DNA of 64,000 nucleotides from a bacterium D16-50 (GCA_003612485.1 RAZA01000001.1:124001-188000), one strand, 5' to 3'; shown: positions 34,328 to 43,253, counted from the first letter of the stretch. Program-made: numbers and translations. The notes: generated by a model from the sequence alone, not told the origin.

Positions 34328-35926
34328 TCAGGAAGGACTGCCGAACTCCGCAAGCACCAGCCCCTTGTTCCGATCCATGGTCATGCCAATGCTCCATGAA
34401 TTCACGAACAGAAGCAGCGGATTGCCCTTCATGTCCCTCACCTTCTTCATGTCCGAAGTACCGCTCAATTTCTCGATATCTATCTCATCCTTGTTCCCGA
34501 TCCAGCGGATATGCTCATAGGGCAGATTCTCCAGCCGAATCTCTACATTGTACTCGTTCTCCAGCCTATACTTCAGCACATCGAACTGCAGCACCCCCAC
34601 CACCCCTACGATGATCTCCTCGAAGCCGCTGTTGAACTCCTGAAAGATCTGGATGGCGCCCTCCTGAGCGATCTGCTCTATGCCCTTCACAAACTGCTTT
34701 CTCTTCATGGTATCCATCTGGCGCACTCTGGCGAAATGTTCCGGGGCGAAGGTGGGTATCCCCTCATACCGGAACTTCTCCTTGGGACAGCAGATGGTGT
34801 CCCCGATGGAAAATATCCCCGGGTCAAACACGCCGATGATGTCCCCTGCGTAAGCCTCGCTTAAAATCTTCCTCTCGTCGGCCATGATCTGTTGGGGCTG
34901 GGAGAGCCGCATGACCTTCCCCCCCTGCACATGGCGCACTTCCATATTGGCGTCAAATCTCCCGGAGCATATCCTCATGAAAGCGATCCTATCCCTATGC
35001 GCCTTGTTCATGTTTGCCTGAATCTTGAACACAAAAGCACTGAACCCGTTTTCCGCCGGGTCTACCAGCCCTATGTCCGCTCTTCTGGGCAGCGGGGTGG
35101 TAGCCATGTCCAGAAAGTGCTTCAGAAATATCTCCACGCCGAAATTGGTCAGCGCCGAGCCGAAGCACACGGGAGTCAGATCCCCTGCCCGCACGGCCTC
35201 CAGATCAAACTCCGCGCTGGCTCCGTCCAGAAGCTCGATCTCCTCCAAAAGCTTGTCCGCCGCCTGATCACCGATAAGCTCCCTCAACGCGCTCTCCTCT
35301 GCCACGGAGACTTCTGTGGCAGTTCCCTCCTTGGTGCCCTTCTCGGTGCCGGAATAGGAGATCACACACTTGCTCTCCCTATCATAGACTCCCTTGAATT
35401 CCTTTCCGGAGCCTATGGGCCAGTTCACGGGACAAGTGGCGATCCCCAGCTCCTTCTCGATATCGTCCAGCAGGTCGAAAGTATCGTTAGCATCCCTGTC
35501 CATCTTGTTGATAAAGGTGAAGATCGGGATTTTGCGCATCACGCAGACCTTGAACAGCTTTCTGGTCTGAGCCTCCACGCCCTTTGAAGCATCGATGACC
35601 ATAACGGCGGAATCTGCCGCCATCAGTGTGCGGTAGGTATCCTCCGAAAAGTCCTGATGCCCCGGCGTGTCCAAAATATTGATGCAGTAACCGTCATATT
35701 CAAACTGCAGCACGGAGGAGGTGACGGATATGCCTCGCTCCTTCTCGATCTCCATCCAGTCGGAGACCGCATGCCTCGCCGTAGCCTTTCCCTTTACGCT
35801 CCCTGCCAGATTGATTGCGCCGCCGTACAACAGAAACTTCTCCGTTAAGGTCGTCTTACCTGCGTCAGGATGGGAAATGATCGCAAATGTGCGGCGGCGG
35901 TTGATTTCTTCCGTATATTGCTCCAT
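34328..35926 (-). CDS. prfC: peptide chain release factor 3
   Basis: This 532-residue GTPase is RF3. Motifs: SHPDAGKTTLTEK (G1), ERGISVTSS switch, DTPGHQDFSEDTYRTL (G3), NKMDRD (G4), then the RF3-specific middle and C-terminal domains. RF3 removes RF1/RF2 from the ribosome after termination and helps quality control. The ATG at 35926 follows AGGAGG by ten bases. It lies between deoB and a transglutaminase-like gene, interrupting the common spoIIIAH-asp23-nusB order. Confidence 0.96.
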   Translation of the reverse strand: MEQYTEEINRRRTFAIISHPDAGKTTLTEKFLLYGGAINLAGSVKGKATARHAVSDWMEIEKERGISVTSSVLQFEYDGYCINILDTPGHQDFSEDTYRTLMAADSAVMVIDASKGVEAQTRKLFKVCVMRKIPIFTFINKMDRDANDTFDLLDDIEKELGIATCPVNWPIGSGKEFKGVYDRESKCVISYSGTEKGTKEGTATEVSVAEESALRELIGDQAADKLLEEIELLDGASAEFDLEAVRAGDLTPVCFGSALTNFGVEIFLKHFLDMATTPLPRRADIGLVDPAENGFSAFVFKIQANMNKAHRDRIAFMRICSGRFDANMEVRHVQGGKVMRLSQPQQIMADERKILSEAYAGDIIGVFDPGIFSIGDTICCPKEKFRYEGIPTFAPEHFARVRQMDTMKRKQFVKGIEQIAQEGAIQIFQEFNSGFEEIIVGVVGVLQFDVLKYRLENEYNVEIRLENLPYEHIRWIGNKDEIDIEKLSGTSDMKKVRDMKGNPLLLFVNSWSIGMTMDRNKGLVLAEFGSPS

Positions 35927-36079
35927 GGGTCCATAGCCTCCTATGCTCTCTGTGTCTGTATTTTTAAGTCTATATTGATAGAGCTGAATTGATTTATCTG
36001 AATTTATATCTGAACTTATATGCAGGTACTATGCCTGTGACCATATCCCAAAACGGCTTCAGGCCAGCGCATATATGCC

Positions 36080-37291
36080 CTATGGCGGCGTAAGCATGTC
36101 TTTGCCCTCAAAGGCAGGCCTTATGCCAAAATACTCCAGCACCGTGGCCCCTACATCCGCAAAAGTCTCTCTGGTTCCCAGATTACCCGGCTCCACGTTC
36201 CTTCCGCACAGCAGTATGGGCACATATTCTCTGGTGTGGTCCGTGCTTGCCATATATCCCGGATCGCAGCCATGATCTGCAGTGATCATCAAAATATCCT
36301 CCTTGCGCATTTTGCCCAGCAGCTCCGGCAGTCTCGCATCGAAATAGCTCAGCGCCCGGGCATAGCCCTCCACGTCCCTGCGGTGCCCATATAGCATATC
36401 ATAGTCCACCAGATTAATAAAGCACAATCCTTCAAAATCCTTATCCAGATATTCCAGCGTCCTCTCTATCCCCTCTTTATTGCCGCTTGTATATACCGCC
36501 TCTGTAATTCCCTTTCCGGCGAAAATATCCTTGATCTTGCCCACGCCTATGACATCCTTTCCGTTCTCTGACAGCTGATCCAGCATGGTGGCGGAGGGCG
36601 GCAGAATGGAAAAATCATGCCGTCTGGCCGTCCTGACGAACTCGCCCCCTCGGGGACCCACGAAAGGCCTTGCGATTACCCTGCCCACGCCATGCTCTCC
36701 TTGAAGGATATCCCGGGCCATGCGGCAGTATTCATAAAGCTGCTCCGGAGGCACAATGTCTTCATGGGCCGCTATCTGAAACACGCTGTCCGCAGAGGTG
36801 TACACGATCAGACCTCCCGTCCGCATATGGGCATCCCCATAGTCCTGAATCACCTTGGTTCCCGAATAGGGCAGGTTGCAGAGGGCCCTTCTTCCCGTCT
36901 TGGCGCAGAAAGCCTCCAGAATCTCGGAAGGAAATCCCTGCGGATAAGTTGGCAGCGGTCTGGGAGAACAAATTCCCGCAATCTCCCAGTGGCCTATAGT
37001 GGTATCCTTCCCCTTGGATCTCTCCCGCATACGTCCATAAGCGGCCCGAAGTCCGCCGATGCCGCAGACACTCTCCACCCCCTCAGGCATAGGCTCTCCG
37101 GGCTGGACACATTGGATCCCGTCGATGCGAAACAGTCCCAGCTCTCCCATATGCGGCATGGAAAAGAACGGACTGGAAGACACGGTTCCCAGTGTATTCA
37201 CATTCACATCCCCATACTGAGCCGCATCTTCCATTCCGCCGATTCCGAAACTGTCCAAGACGATCAAAAACACTCTTTTCCTATTTTCCAT
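36080..37291 (-). CDS. deoB: phosphopentomutase
   Basis: This 403-residue enzyme interconverts ribose-1- and ribose-5-phosphate (and the deoxy forms) in nucleoside salvage. It has the alkaline-phosphatase-superfamily metal motifs LIVLDSFGIGGMEDAAQYGD at the N-terminus, NLVDYDMLYGHRRD, and MITADHGCDP with HTREYVPIL at the C-terminus. The start at 37291 is supported by homology and a purine-rich upstream stretch; a longer in-frame start at 37378 is not conserved. No other deo gene is nearby. Confidence 0.95.
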   Translation of the reverse strand: MENRKRVFLIVLDSFGIGGMEDAAQYGDVNVNTLGTVSSSPFFSMPHMGELGLFRIDGIQCVQPGEPMPEGVESVCGIGGLRAAYGRMRERSKGKDTTIGHWEIAGICSPRPLPTYPQGFPSEILEAFCAKTGRRALCNLPYSGTKVIQDYGDAHMRTGGLIVYTSADSVFQIAAHEDIVPPEQLYEYCRMARDILQGEHGVGRVIARPFVGPRGGEFVRTARRHDFSILPPSATMLDQLSENGKDVIGVGKIKDIFAGKGITEAVYTSGNKEGIERTLEYLDKDFEGLCFINLVDYDMLYGHRRDVEGYARALSYFDARLPELLGKMRKEDILMITADHGCDPGYMASTDHTREYVPILLCGRNVEPGNLGTRETFADVGATVLEYFGIRPAFEGKDMLTPP

Positions 37292-37401
37292 ACTCTCTTC
37301 TGTCCTTTCTGAGGGCGGTGCCTGACCGGTTACCATGTATCCGGAAAAACTGCCGTATCTACTGTAAGTATACCACAATTGCTATGTAAAACAAATGTTT
37401 T

Positions 37402-38142
37402 TTACTGTACTACCGTACTGATTATGATATTCTCTGCGGATACCTCCGTCTTGCGCTTGACGATATCCTCGATCTGAGCTCTCATGATATCGTCCAGAGC
37501 AGGTACGTTCACCACCACGTCCACACCATCGCCGTTGATGCTGACCACTACGTCCTGAAAGCCCTTTGCCTCCAGCAGGATCTCCGCTGCCGCCTCTTTC
37601 TCCGCAATCGCCGTCATCTCCACCATGCTGTCCACCGCCGCCTGCTTCTGTTCGTCGCTGATACCCTCGCTGTTGATGATCTCCAGCAGGGTCTCTTTGT
37701 TTTTAGCTCTGGTCTGCTCCTTCAGAAGCTTTGCGTCCGAGAGCAGGGCCACGCCCTCCGTAGAAGTGAACACGGCCTCTCCGGGAATCTCTCCCTCATC
37801 AGGCGTAGGTCCCGCCACCTCTCCCTGAGCCTCTCCCGAAACATCCGCCACCTGCATACCCGTGCTCAGATAGTCATCTGCGATTATGTCGGCATCTGTG
37901 TCCAGACTGTCGATATCCGAAAGATCCGACAGCAGATCATCCTCCGACAGATCCAGAAGCCCGTCTGCGGTATAGTTCTCGTTGATGATACCGTTAGAAT
38001 CCACCGGGCTGGTATCTTCATTTTCTCCCTTCAGGTACTCATCCTGCAGACCGGTTCCCGCAAACTGCAGATAGCCTGCAATTGCGATCATGATTGCCAG
38101 TGCGGTTATCATAAGCTGATTCTTTTTGATTAGGTTTTTCAC
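37402..38142 (-). CDS. spoIIIAH: stage III sporulation protein AH
   Basis: This 246-residue protein has a membrane anchor (residues 11-30), a long acidic linker (Asp/Leu/Ser-rich, about 40-125) and the conserved C-terminal ring-building domain ending MRAQIEDIVKRKTEVSAENIIISTV. In the mother-cell membrane it docks with forespore SpoIIQ to make the feeding-tube channel. It starts with GTG at 38142 after AGGGGAAT. The linker is longer than in Bacillus. It is the last gene of the spoIIIA operon. Confidence 0.93.
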   Translation of the reverse strand: MKNLIKKNQLMITALAIMIAIAGYLQFAGTGLQDEYLKGENEDTSPVDSNGIINENYTADGLLDLSEDDLLSDLSDIDSLDTDADIIADDYLSTGMQVADVSGEAQGEVAGPTPDEGEIPGEAVFTSTEGVALLSDAKLLKEQTRAKNKETLLEIINSEGISDEQKQAAVDSMVEMTAIAEKEAAAEILLEAKGFQDVVVSINGDGVDVVVNVPALDDIMRAQIEDIVKRKTEVSAENIIISTVVQ

Positions 38143-38201
38143 TTTGATTCCCCTCTTTGTGTTTTGCTAGTTTATTGTATGAGCCCTGCCATGGATATAT
38201 G

Positions 38202-38861
38202 CTATTTATTTGTCCCCATTTTCACCACTCTGACCTTATGGGCCTCCACGCCGAAAAGCGTCTGGACGATCTCTACAATGGTGCGGTTCACCTCCCCGTT
38301 CCCCGCGCCTTCCGCCACCACCACCACGCCCTCTATCCGGGGAGGCAGAGTCTTGATCACATAAGGCTCGCTCAAGCTGCCTTCCGTGCGGTAGACCGTG
38401 TTCTCGTCCGACTCCGTCTGATTCACTATACGGCTTCCCCCCTGCGAATCGCTTTCATTTGTGGCAGAGCGCTTTACGGGCTGCTCCTTTTCCACCACAA
38501 GCTCGCAAGAAGATTTGAGAGTGATCATCACCTCCACCTCCCCAACATTGGACATACGGGAGAGCGTCTCCGTCAGGCGCCGTTCCAAATAGTCCGCATA
38601 TTCCTTGTCCGTGCTCTCCACTGTCATGCTGTCACCGGAAGCCTTCGTCGTCTCCTTTTGCTTACCGGTTCCGGAAGGGCTTTCCCCTAAAAGGGCCGAT
38701 CCATTTCCGCCCTCCCCCTGACTTTTCTCTGTGCCGTCCTTGGTGGGAAGCGCTATGATCACCAGCAGAATGCCCGCCAGAACTAATATAATGAGATTGT
38801 CCCTCTGAAACCATTTCGTCAGCCCCTTGTCCGCCATCCACTTCTTCCAGTCCCTGCCCAT
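38202..38861 (-). CDS. spoIIIAG: stage III sporulation protein AG
   Basis: This 219-residue protein has one N-terminal membrane helix (NLIILVLAGILLVIIAL, residues 22-38) and the SpoIIIAG ring domain: YADYLERRLTETLSRMSNVGEVEVMITL, then PRIEGVVVVAEGAGNGEVNRTIVEIVQTLFGVEAHKV. SpoIIIAG forms the large mother-cell ring of the channel. Ribosome binding site GAGAGGGAG precedes the ATG. It is separated from spoIIIAF by a block of 34-bp tandem repeats. Confidence 0.94.
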   Translation of the reverse strand: MGRDWKKWMADKGLTKWFQRDNLIILVLAGILLVIIALPTKDGTEKSQGEGGNGSALLGESPSGTGKQKETTKASGDSMTVESTDKEYADYLERRLTETLSRMSNVGEVEVMITLKSSCELVVEKEQPVKRSATNESDSQGGSRIVNQTESDENTVYRTEGSLSEPYVIKTLPPRIEGVVVVAEGAGNGEVNRTIVEIVQTLFGVEAHKVRVVKMGTNK

Positions 38862-38911
38862 ACTCTCCCTCTCGATTCTCTCATAAATTGTTCTACCGTT
38901 TCATTCCCTGC

Positions 38912-39082
38912 GCCTATGGAGACGCCACGCCCATGAAGTCCATATGCCTATGGCGACGCCGCGCCCATAAAGTCCTTGTGCCCATGAAGACGCTGCGCCC
39001 ATGAAGTCCCTATGCCTATGGAGACGCTACGCCCATGAAGTCCTTTACACCTATGGCGACGCTACGCCTATGGATATGGGAG
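38912..39082. repeat. five tandem ~34-bp repeats between spoIIIAG and spoIIIAF
   Basis: Units start near 38912, 38946, 38980, 39014 and 39049, each of the form GCCTATGGAGACGCTACGCC followed by ATGAAGTC-like sequence. The rightmost unit contains the 3' end of spoIIIAF, encoding its GVASP ending and stop. The array therefore looks like repeated copying of that gene's last codons into the intergenic space. The units show about 75-90 percent identity by eye. Confidence 0.85.
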
Positions 39083-39647
39083 CCACCGGTTCCACCGTCA
39101 CATCTTCTATCTCGATGCCCTCACTCCCATGGCTCCCTTCCCGGTCTCGATCTTTGGTCTCCTCCGCCCTTTCTTGCGCGCCCATAGTCCCCGCGCCGCT
39201 ACCTGCCCTTTCGTCCGGCCCGCCGCCTTCCGATCCCGCCCTCTCCTCTTCTTCGCCCTCCCCCGCAGTTCCCTTCCCCCCCTGCCTATCTTCCGCTGCC
39301 TCCGCCTTCTCTCCGGCCCCGTTCTCCTGCTCCTCCAGACGCCTCCGCAGCTCCGCCAGCGTCATCTGCTCCAGAACTGCCTCCGCCTCCGCAGCCTTCC
39401 TCTCGGCATCCGCCATGTTCTCCTCCAGCTCTCCCTTGAACTGTTCCAGCATATCCGCTGCCTGCTGCCCGCCTCCCCCAAGCAGGAAGCTCCCCACCGG
39501 AAGGAACAGCTGTATCAGCACCATAATGCTCACCAAAAGCTTCAGATACTTCTCATAGGCCTCCTGAGGCCTGAAATGTATCATTGCCTGAGCGCATATC
39601 ATAAAGATCCCCACACGGCAAATGGTCTGAAAAAACAAGTTCTGCAT
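39051..39647 (-). CDS. spoIIIAF: stage III sporulation protein AF with a disordered C-terminal half
   Basis: This 198-residue protein starts with two membrane helices (residues 5-20 and 33-52) separated by HFRPQEAYEKYLKLLVSI, as in SpoIIIAF. A coiled-coil helix to about residue 115 follows. The next 70 residues are Gly/Glu/Arg-rich low complexity (for example KGTAGEGEEEERAGSEGG). The family's usual folded C-terminal domain is not evident except a short IEIEDVTVEPV strand. A GGAGGGC site precedes the ATG. The 3' end lies in the tandem repeat block. Confidence 0.88.
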   Translation of the reverse strand: MQNLFFQTICRVGIFMICAQAMIHFRPQEAYEKYLKLLVSIMVLIQLFLPVGSFLLGGGGQQAADMLEQFKGELEENMADAERKAAEAEAVLEQMTLAELRRRLEEQENGAGEKAEAAEDRQGGKGTAGEGEEEERAGSEGGGPDERAGSGAGTMGAQERAEETKDRDREGSHGSEGIEIEDVTVEPVAPISIGVASP

Positions 39648-39725
39648 ATCTTTCTGCCCTCCGTTTCCAAAATATTTGCTGTATTACGCCGCCCTTTGGG
39701 CCTCAATGCCTATAACTGTTCCAGC

Positions 39726-40769
39726 TCAAACGGCAGTCACCGCTATGGCTATCAGAAACAGCAGCAATGCTGTCCCCGTAGTGCGCAGCAGCAATAGTCC
39801 CGCATCTCCCGTCTTGTCTGCGCACTGGGTTATCCTCTTGTCGCTGACAATTCCCATAAACGCTGCGGCGGCCTTCAGAAGCCCTGCGATGACGCCTATC
39901 TTCAGCAGCGGAACCGCACAGAGCAAAAGCAGAAGCAGAAGAAGTATCACCCCTATGCTGTTCCTGATGACCATTGCGGATCCAAGGGCCAGCTCCGCCA
40001 CCCCGCCCGCCGCGTTCCCAACCCCCGGTATGGCGGAAATCAGCCGCTGGAGAACCGAGGTTCTGGCAGAATCCACCACGGGAGCGATCAGCGCCTGAAA
40101 CACCCCTATGCCCGTAACCACCCCCAGCGCGCCCTTCAGAAGCCATCCGATTATCTTGTTTACAAGTTCTATCAGTAAACCCAGCTTCTCCTCCGGCCAG
40201 ATACCGTTGATGATAACCAGCATGACGAAGCTGTAGATCAAAGGCAGCAGCCCCGCCGAAAGCACATATTCCACCCCGTACACTACCAGAATCATCATCT
40301 GGTAAGAGGCTCCCGCCGTCACCGCCCCTGAGGAAACTCCTACGGAAAGCAGATACGCGGGCACCATAAGCTTCACAAACAAAAGGATGTTCTCCACGGT
40401 CTCAACCGCAATGGCCACAGCCTGAGAGAAGCACTTCAAAAGCACCGCCGTGAATAGAAGGTACATGAAATAGAACCCCATGTCCGCCACCTGCCTTCTA
40501 TCGAATATCTCCACAAAATGAGTCATCAGGGATGATACGATTCCCAGCACCAGCAGCCACACAAATACATTTCTCATTCCGGCCAGCTCCCCAAGAAAAT
40601 CCGAGATGCTCCCTTGAAACAACAGCTCCAAGGCACCCATGATATCCCCGGACATCACCGTCTGGAACAATCTCTCCAGACTGAACTGCCTCTCCGGAAA
40701 AAGCGACGAGATCCCCTCCTGCAGCTTGTCCAGACCATAATCCTGCCAGATAAGGCTCAAATCAGTCAT
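39726..40769 (-). CDS. spoIIIAE: stage III sporulation protein AE
   Basis: This 347-residue polytopic membrane protein is SpoIIIAE, with about seven to eight hydrophobic segments and conserved runs such as YGVEYVLSAGLLPLIYSFVML and TGIGVFQALIAPVVDSARTSVLQRLISAIPGVGNAA. It is part of the mother-cell SpoIIIA export complex. The segment RNSIGVILLLLLLLLCAVP is a long leucine run. A GAGGGAGG site precedes the ATG. It lies 78 bases after spoIIIAD. Confidence 0.95.
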   Translation of the reverse strand: MTDLSLIWQDYGLDKLQEGISSLFPERQFSLERLFQTVMSGDIMGALELLFQGSISDFLGELAGMRNVFVWLLVLGIVSSLMTHFVEIFDRRQVADMGFYFMYLLFTAVLLKCFSQAVAIAVETVENILLFVKLMVPAYLLSVGVSSGAVTAGASYQMMILVVYGVEYVLSAGLLPLIYSFVMLVIINGIWPEEKLGLLIELVNKIIGWLLKGALGVVTGIGVFQALIAPVVDSARTSVLQRLISAIPGVGNAAGGVAELALGSAMVIRNSIGVILLLLLLLLCAVPLLKIGVIAGLLKAAAAFMGIVSDKRITQCADKTGDAGLLLLRTTGTALLLFLIAIAVTAV

Positions 40770-40847
40770 CTTGTCCCTCCCTCATTGCTGTTCATCCCCA
40801 TGCTTTGCCGGCACTTGGACGCTTGCCCTTTCCTCTCCCCACACTTT

Positions 40848-41234
40848 CTACAAAAAACCGTGTATCTGTTCAATGACCGCAAACAAGATAGGCAGACCTG
40901 CGAACATCACGGTGAGCTTCCCCAGCACCTCGATCTGGCCCGCTACGGCCTGATATCCCGCATCTCTGCAGACTCCTGAGCTGAACTCACAGACATATGT
41001 AATGCCGATTACCTTCAACAAAATGGAAAGGTATCCCTCTCCCCCGTTCAGATAGACCTTTATTCTGGAAAACTGCTCTGTCACGAATTCCACCTGCCGC
41101 ATGCAGAAGCAGAATATGACTATGCTTGCCCCCAAACCGATATAGGTGGCATATTCCGGCTTGGCCCCCCGAAACTGCACCGCCAGCAGTACTCCCGCGA
41201 TCCCCAAAAATGCAACCTTCACAAGCTCCGCCAT
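40848..41234 (-). CDS. spoIIIAD: stage III sporulation protein AD
   Basis: This 128-residue protein with about four membrane segments is SpoIIIAD: MAELVKVAFLGIAGVLLAVQ, EYATYIGLGASIVIF, SILLKVIGITYVCEFSSGVCRDAGY and a hydrophobic end. The start at 41234 has a perfect AGGAGG eight bases upstream; a longer frame to 41372 runs through tandem repeats and is not coding. The complex role is channel assembly with AE and others. Confidence 0.95.
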   Translation of the reverse strand: MAELVKVAFLGIAGVLLAVQFRGAKPEYATYIGLGASIVIFCFCMRQVEFVTEQFSRIKVYLNGGEGYLSILLKVIGITYVCEFSSGVCRDAGYQAVAGQIEVLGKLTVMFAGLPILFAVIEQIHGFL

Positions 41235-41250
41235 GTTGTACCTCCTATTC

Positions 41251-41477
41251 CAGTTCCGTCTCTTCTCTTCAAGCGCCTTCTCAGGGGACTGTTTCAGACG
41301 CTCACGCATCTGAAACGCTCCCGGGCGCTTTCCGCTCCGAGACTGTTTTCCAGTTCCGTCTCTTCTCTTCAAGCGCCTTCTCAGGGGACTGTTTCAGACG
41401 CTCACGCATCTGAAACGCTCCCGGGCGCTTTCCGCTCCGAGACTGTTTTCCAGTTCCGTCTCTCCTCTTCAAGCGCC
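41251..41477. repeat. perfect 100-bp tandem duplication with nested hairpins, plus partial third copy
   Basis: 41251-41350 and 41351-41450 are identical over 100 bases, and 41451-41477 repeats the first 27 with one change. Each unit contains GTTTCAGA/TCTGAAAC around a 10-base loop, enclosed by AAGCGCC/GGCGCTT, so the transcript can fold into stacked hairpins. It fills the gap between spoIIIAC and spoIIIAD. It is not a CRISPR array because there are no spacers. Confidence 0.95.
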
Positions 41478-41488
41478 CTACCCCCCTC

Positions 41489-41683
41489 CTACAGCGCAAA
41501 CAATGACTGTATGGTCTCAAAAAGCTCATATATGTAGGGCACGATCCATGTAAGCACAAGTATCAGCCCGGCCAGACTGAGGAGAAAAGCGTGCTCCTCC
41601 CTGCCGCTGTGCTTCAACACCTGACTCAATATAGTCACCAATATTCCTACCGCCGCTATCTTAAATATCAGACTTACGCCCAT
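41489..41683 (-). CDS. spoIIIAC: stage III sporulation protein AC
   Basis: This 64-residue protein with two membrane helices is SpoIIIAC: VSLIFKIAAVGILVTILSQV, LKHSGREEHAFLLSLAGLI and a final hydrophobic stretch. The length is typical. A GAGGAAGC site precedes the ATG. It lies 22 bases after spoIIIAB and is followed by the tandem hairpin block. Confidence 0.95.
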   Translation of the reverse strand: MGVSLIFKIAAVGILVTILSQVLKHSGREEHAFLLSLAGLILVLTWIVPYIYELFETIQSLFAL

Positions 41684-41705
41684 GCTTCCTCACATTCTGC
41701 GGAGT

Positions 41706-42224
41706 CTACCATAGCACCAAAATCAGCAACAGCCCTCCCATTGCCCCAAGACCTACCGCCATTCTGCATTTTTCTGCATTTTCCTGCTCCAACTTCTCTT
41801 TTGTGGCGTTCAGCTGCTCCGCGCTCTGCTCTATGGCCCGCAGCTGCATCTGTCCGTCCATGAATCCGGTCTGAGTGGTGAACCTGAAGAACTGCTCCCT
41901 ATCCCCATCCTTCAGCGGCAGGGTTTGTAGCGCCCCTTCCATCTCCTCCTGAAAAACGCTCCCGAAGGACTTTCCGGTGTTCTCTTCCATTCTTCCCCCT
42001 ATCCGCAAAAACGCCTCGCTGAAGGGCTCCTCCAGATATCTGGCCACTCGGCAGCAGCATTCCGGCAGGGTGGTTCTGCCGTACCTCACCTCGCCTATGA
42101 GCAGCTCCAAAATGTGGAGCAGACTCCGAAGCGTCTTGATTCTCCCCTCCAGCTGAAGTCGATACCAGATTCCCAGCCCGAGGCAGCCGCTAAAAATCAT
42201 GCACCCTCCCAAAATTCTGATCAA
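41706..42224 (-). CDS. spoIIIAB: stage III sporulation protein AB
   Basis: This protein has an N-terminal membrane helix (IRILGGCMIFSGCLGLGIW), a helical soluble part containing LELLIGEVRYGRTTLPECC and a C-terminal membrane helix. The preferred start is TTG at 42224, overlapping the spoIIIAA stop as TTGA, with GGGGGAGG upstream; it gives 172 residues, matching the 171 of B. subtilis. An ATG at 42263 with AGGAGG close by would add 13 unconserved residues and cannot be excluded. Confidence 0.9.
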   Translation of the reverse strand: MIRILGGCMIFSGCLGLGIWYRLQLEGRIKTLRSLLHILELLIGEVRYGRTTLPECCCRVARYLEEPFSEAFLRIGGRMEENTGKSFGSVFQEEMEGALQTLPLKDGDREQFFRFTTQTGFMDGQMQLRAIEQSAEQLNATKEKLEQENAEKCRMAVGLGAMGGLLLILVLW

Positions 42225-43156
42225 GCTCCTCCCTCCCCCTCTTCCATCCGCCGCACCACGCATTTCCCTCCTGCCTTTCCGAGTACAATGAACAGCCCGA
42301 ACAGCCTCTCCCAAAAAGCCCTCTCCAAGCCGAATCTCCGTTCCACATCCCGCCTGTTCTCCCCGTGTACGGTGGCCAGAATTCTGCACCCGCAGGCAGC
42401 CGCCTGCCCAAGAGCCTTCAGCTCGCCCTCGCTGCCCAGCTCATCGATGGCAACCACCTGAGGCGACATGGAGCGCAGGAGCATCAGCATTCCCTTTTCC
42501 TTGGGACAGCCGTCCAGCACATCCGTTCGCATCCCCATATCGTTCTGGGGGATCCCCATGAAAGACCCGGCCAGCTCGGAACGCTCGTCCACCACCCCCA
42601 CCGCCAGCCCCTCGCCGTAAGGATTGCCGTCGGATATCTGCCGTATGAGATCCCTCAGCAGTGTGGTCTTTCCGCAGCCGGGCGGAGAGATGATCAAAGC
42701 GCTCTTCAGCCGCCCTTCCCCATACATTCTCCCAAGGACCCTATCCGCCGCTCCCTTTTTTTGGTGCGATACCCTTATATTGATAAATGAAATGTTCTTC
42801 AGCGTCCTGACGCTGCCGTCAGACCCCAGCACTGCTTGTCCCGCCACTCCCACCCGATGTCCTCCCGCCACGGTGACAAAGCCTTGACGCAGCTCCTCCT
42901 CAAAGGCATACGGCGAATAGTGACATATATGCTCCAGCATATCCGAAATCTCCCTCTCCCCTGCAGGGCAGGCCCGTGCCAGCGAGTCCGTAAAGTCCCC
43001 CTGCGCCGTGAGAAAAACCTCCCTGCCGTCCATCTGCAGTACGATAGGCCTGCCCGCCCGCAGACGGATTTCCTGAAGGTGATCCTGCTCCTTGGCCGTC
43101 CTTAGCCAGAATTCCCTATAGGCGGAGGGAAACATCTGCAAAATAGAGTTCTCCAT
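42221..43156 (-). CDS. spoIIIAA: stage III sporulation ATPase AA
   Basis: This 311-residue ATPase resembles type II/IV secretion ATPases. Walker A is SPPGCGKTTLLRDLIRQIS, the Walker B-like strand is MLMLLRSMSPQVVAIDELG, and the N-terminal part includes LQEIRLRAGRPI and AGGHRVGVAG. It powers assembly or export by the SpoIIIA channel in the mother cell. The ATG at 43156 follows AGGAGG by eight bases. A sigma-E-like promoter lies upstream and spoIIIAB overlaps its end. Confidence 0.95.
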   Translation of the reverse strand: MENSILQMFPSAYREFWLRTAKEQDHLQEIRLRAGRPIVLQMDGREVFLTAQGDFTDSLARACPAGEREISDMLEHICHYSPYAFEEELRQGFVTVAGGHRVGVAGQAVLGSDGSVRTLKNISFINIRVSHQKKGAADRVLGRMYGEGRLKSALIISPPGCGKTTLLRDLIRQISDGNPYGEGLAVGVVDERSELAGSFMGIPQNDMGMRTDVLDGCPKEKGMLMLLRSMSPQVVAIDELGSEGELKALGQAAACGCRILATVHGENRRDVERRFGLERAFWERLFGLFIVLGKAGGKCVVRRMEEGEGGA

Positions 43157-43177
43157 CGACTTGTCCTCCTACTCACA

Positions 43178-43205
43178 AATATATGAGACAACTCCGGGGA
43201 TATTC
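43178..43205 (-). promoter_or_regulatory. candidate sigma-E promoter of the spoIIIA operon
   Basis: On the minus strand GAATATC (43205-43199) and CATATATT (43185-43178) are 13 bases apart. They resemble the sigma-E -35 KMATATT and -10 CATACAnT. The spacing is one base shorter than the usual 14. In B. subtilis the operon is sigma-E dependent, which agrees. Confidence 0.45.
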
Positions 43206-43253
43206 CTGACCTGAGCCTGAAAATTCCTTTCTGCAGCACGGCGGCCCCAAGGA

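Noticed and set aside
38912..39082. CRISPR array
   Set aside because: Units are contiguous with no unique spacers and derive from the spoIIIAF end; no cas genes are present.
41251..41477. CRISPR array or integron-like cassette
   Set aside because: It is a simple tandem duplication with no spacers, integrase or cassette genes.
41235..41559. Arg/Lys-rich open frames across the 100-bp repeats
   Set aside because: They arise because the repeat has no stops in two frames; the AGGAGG-led start at 41234 defines spoIIIAD.
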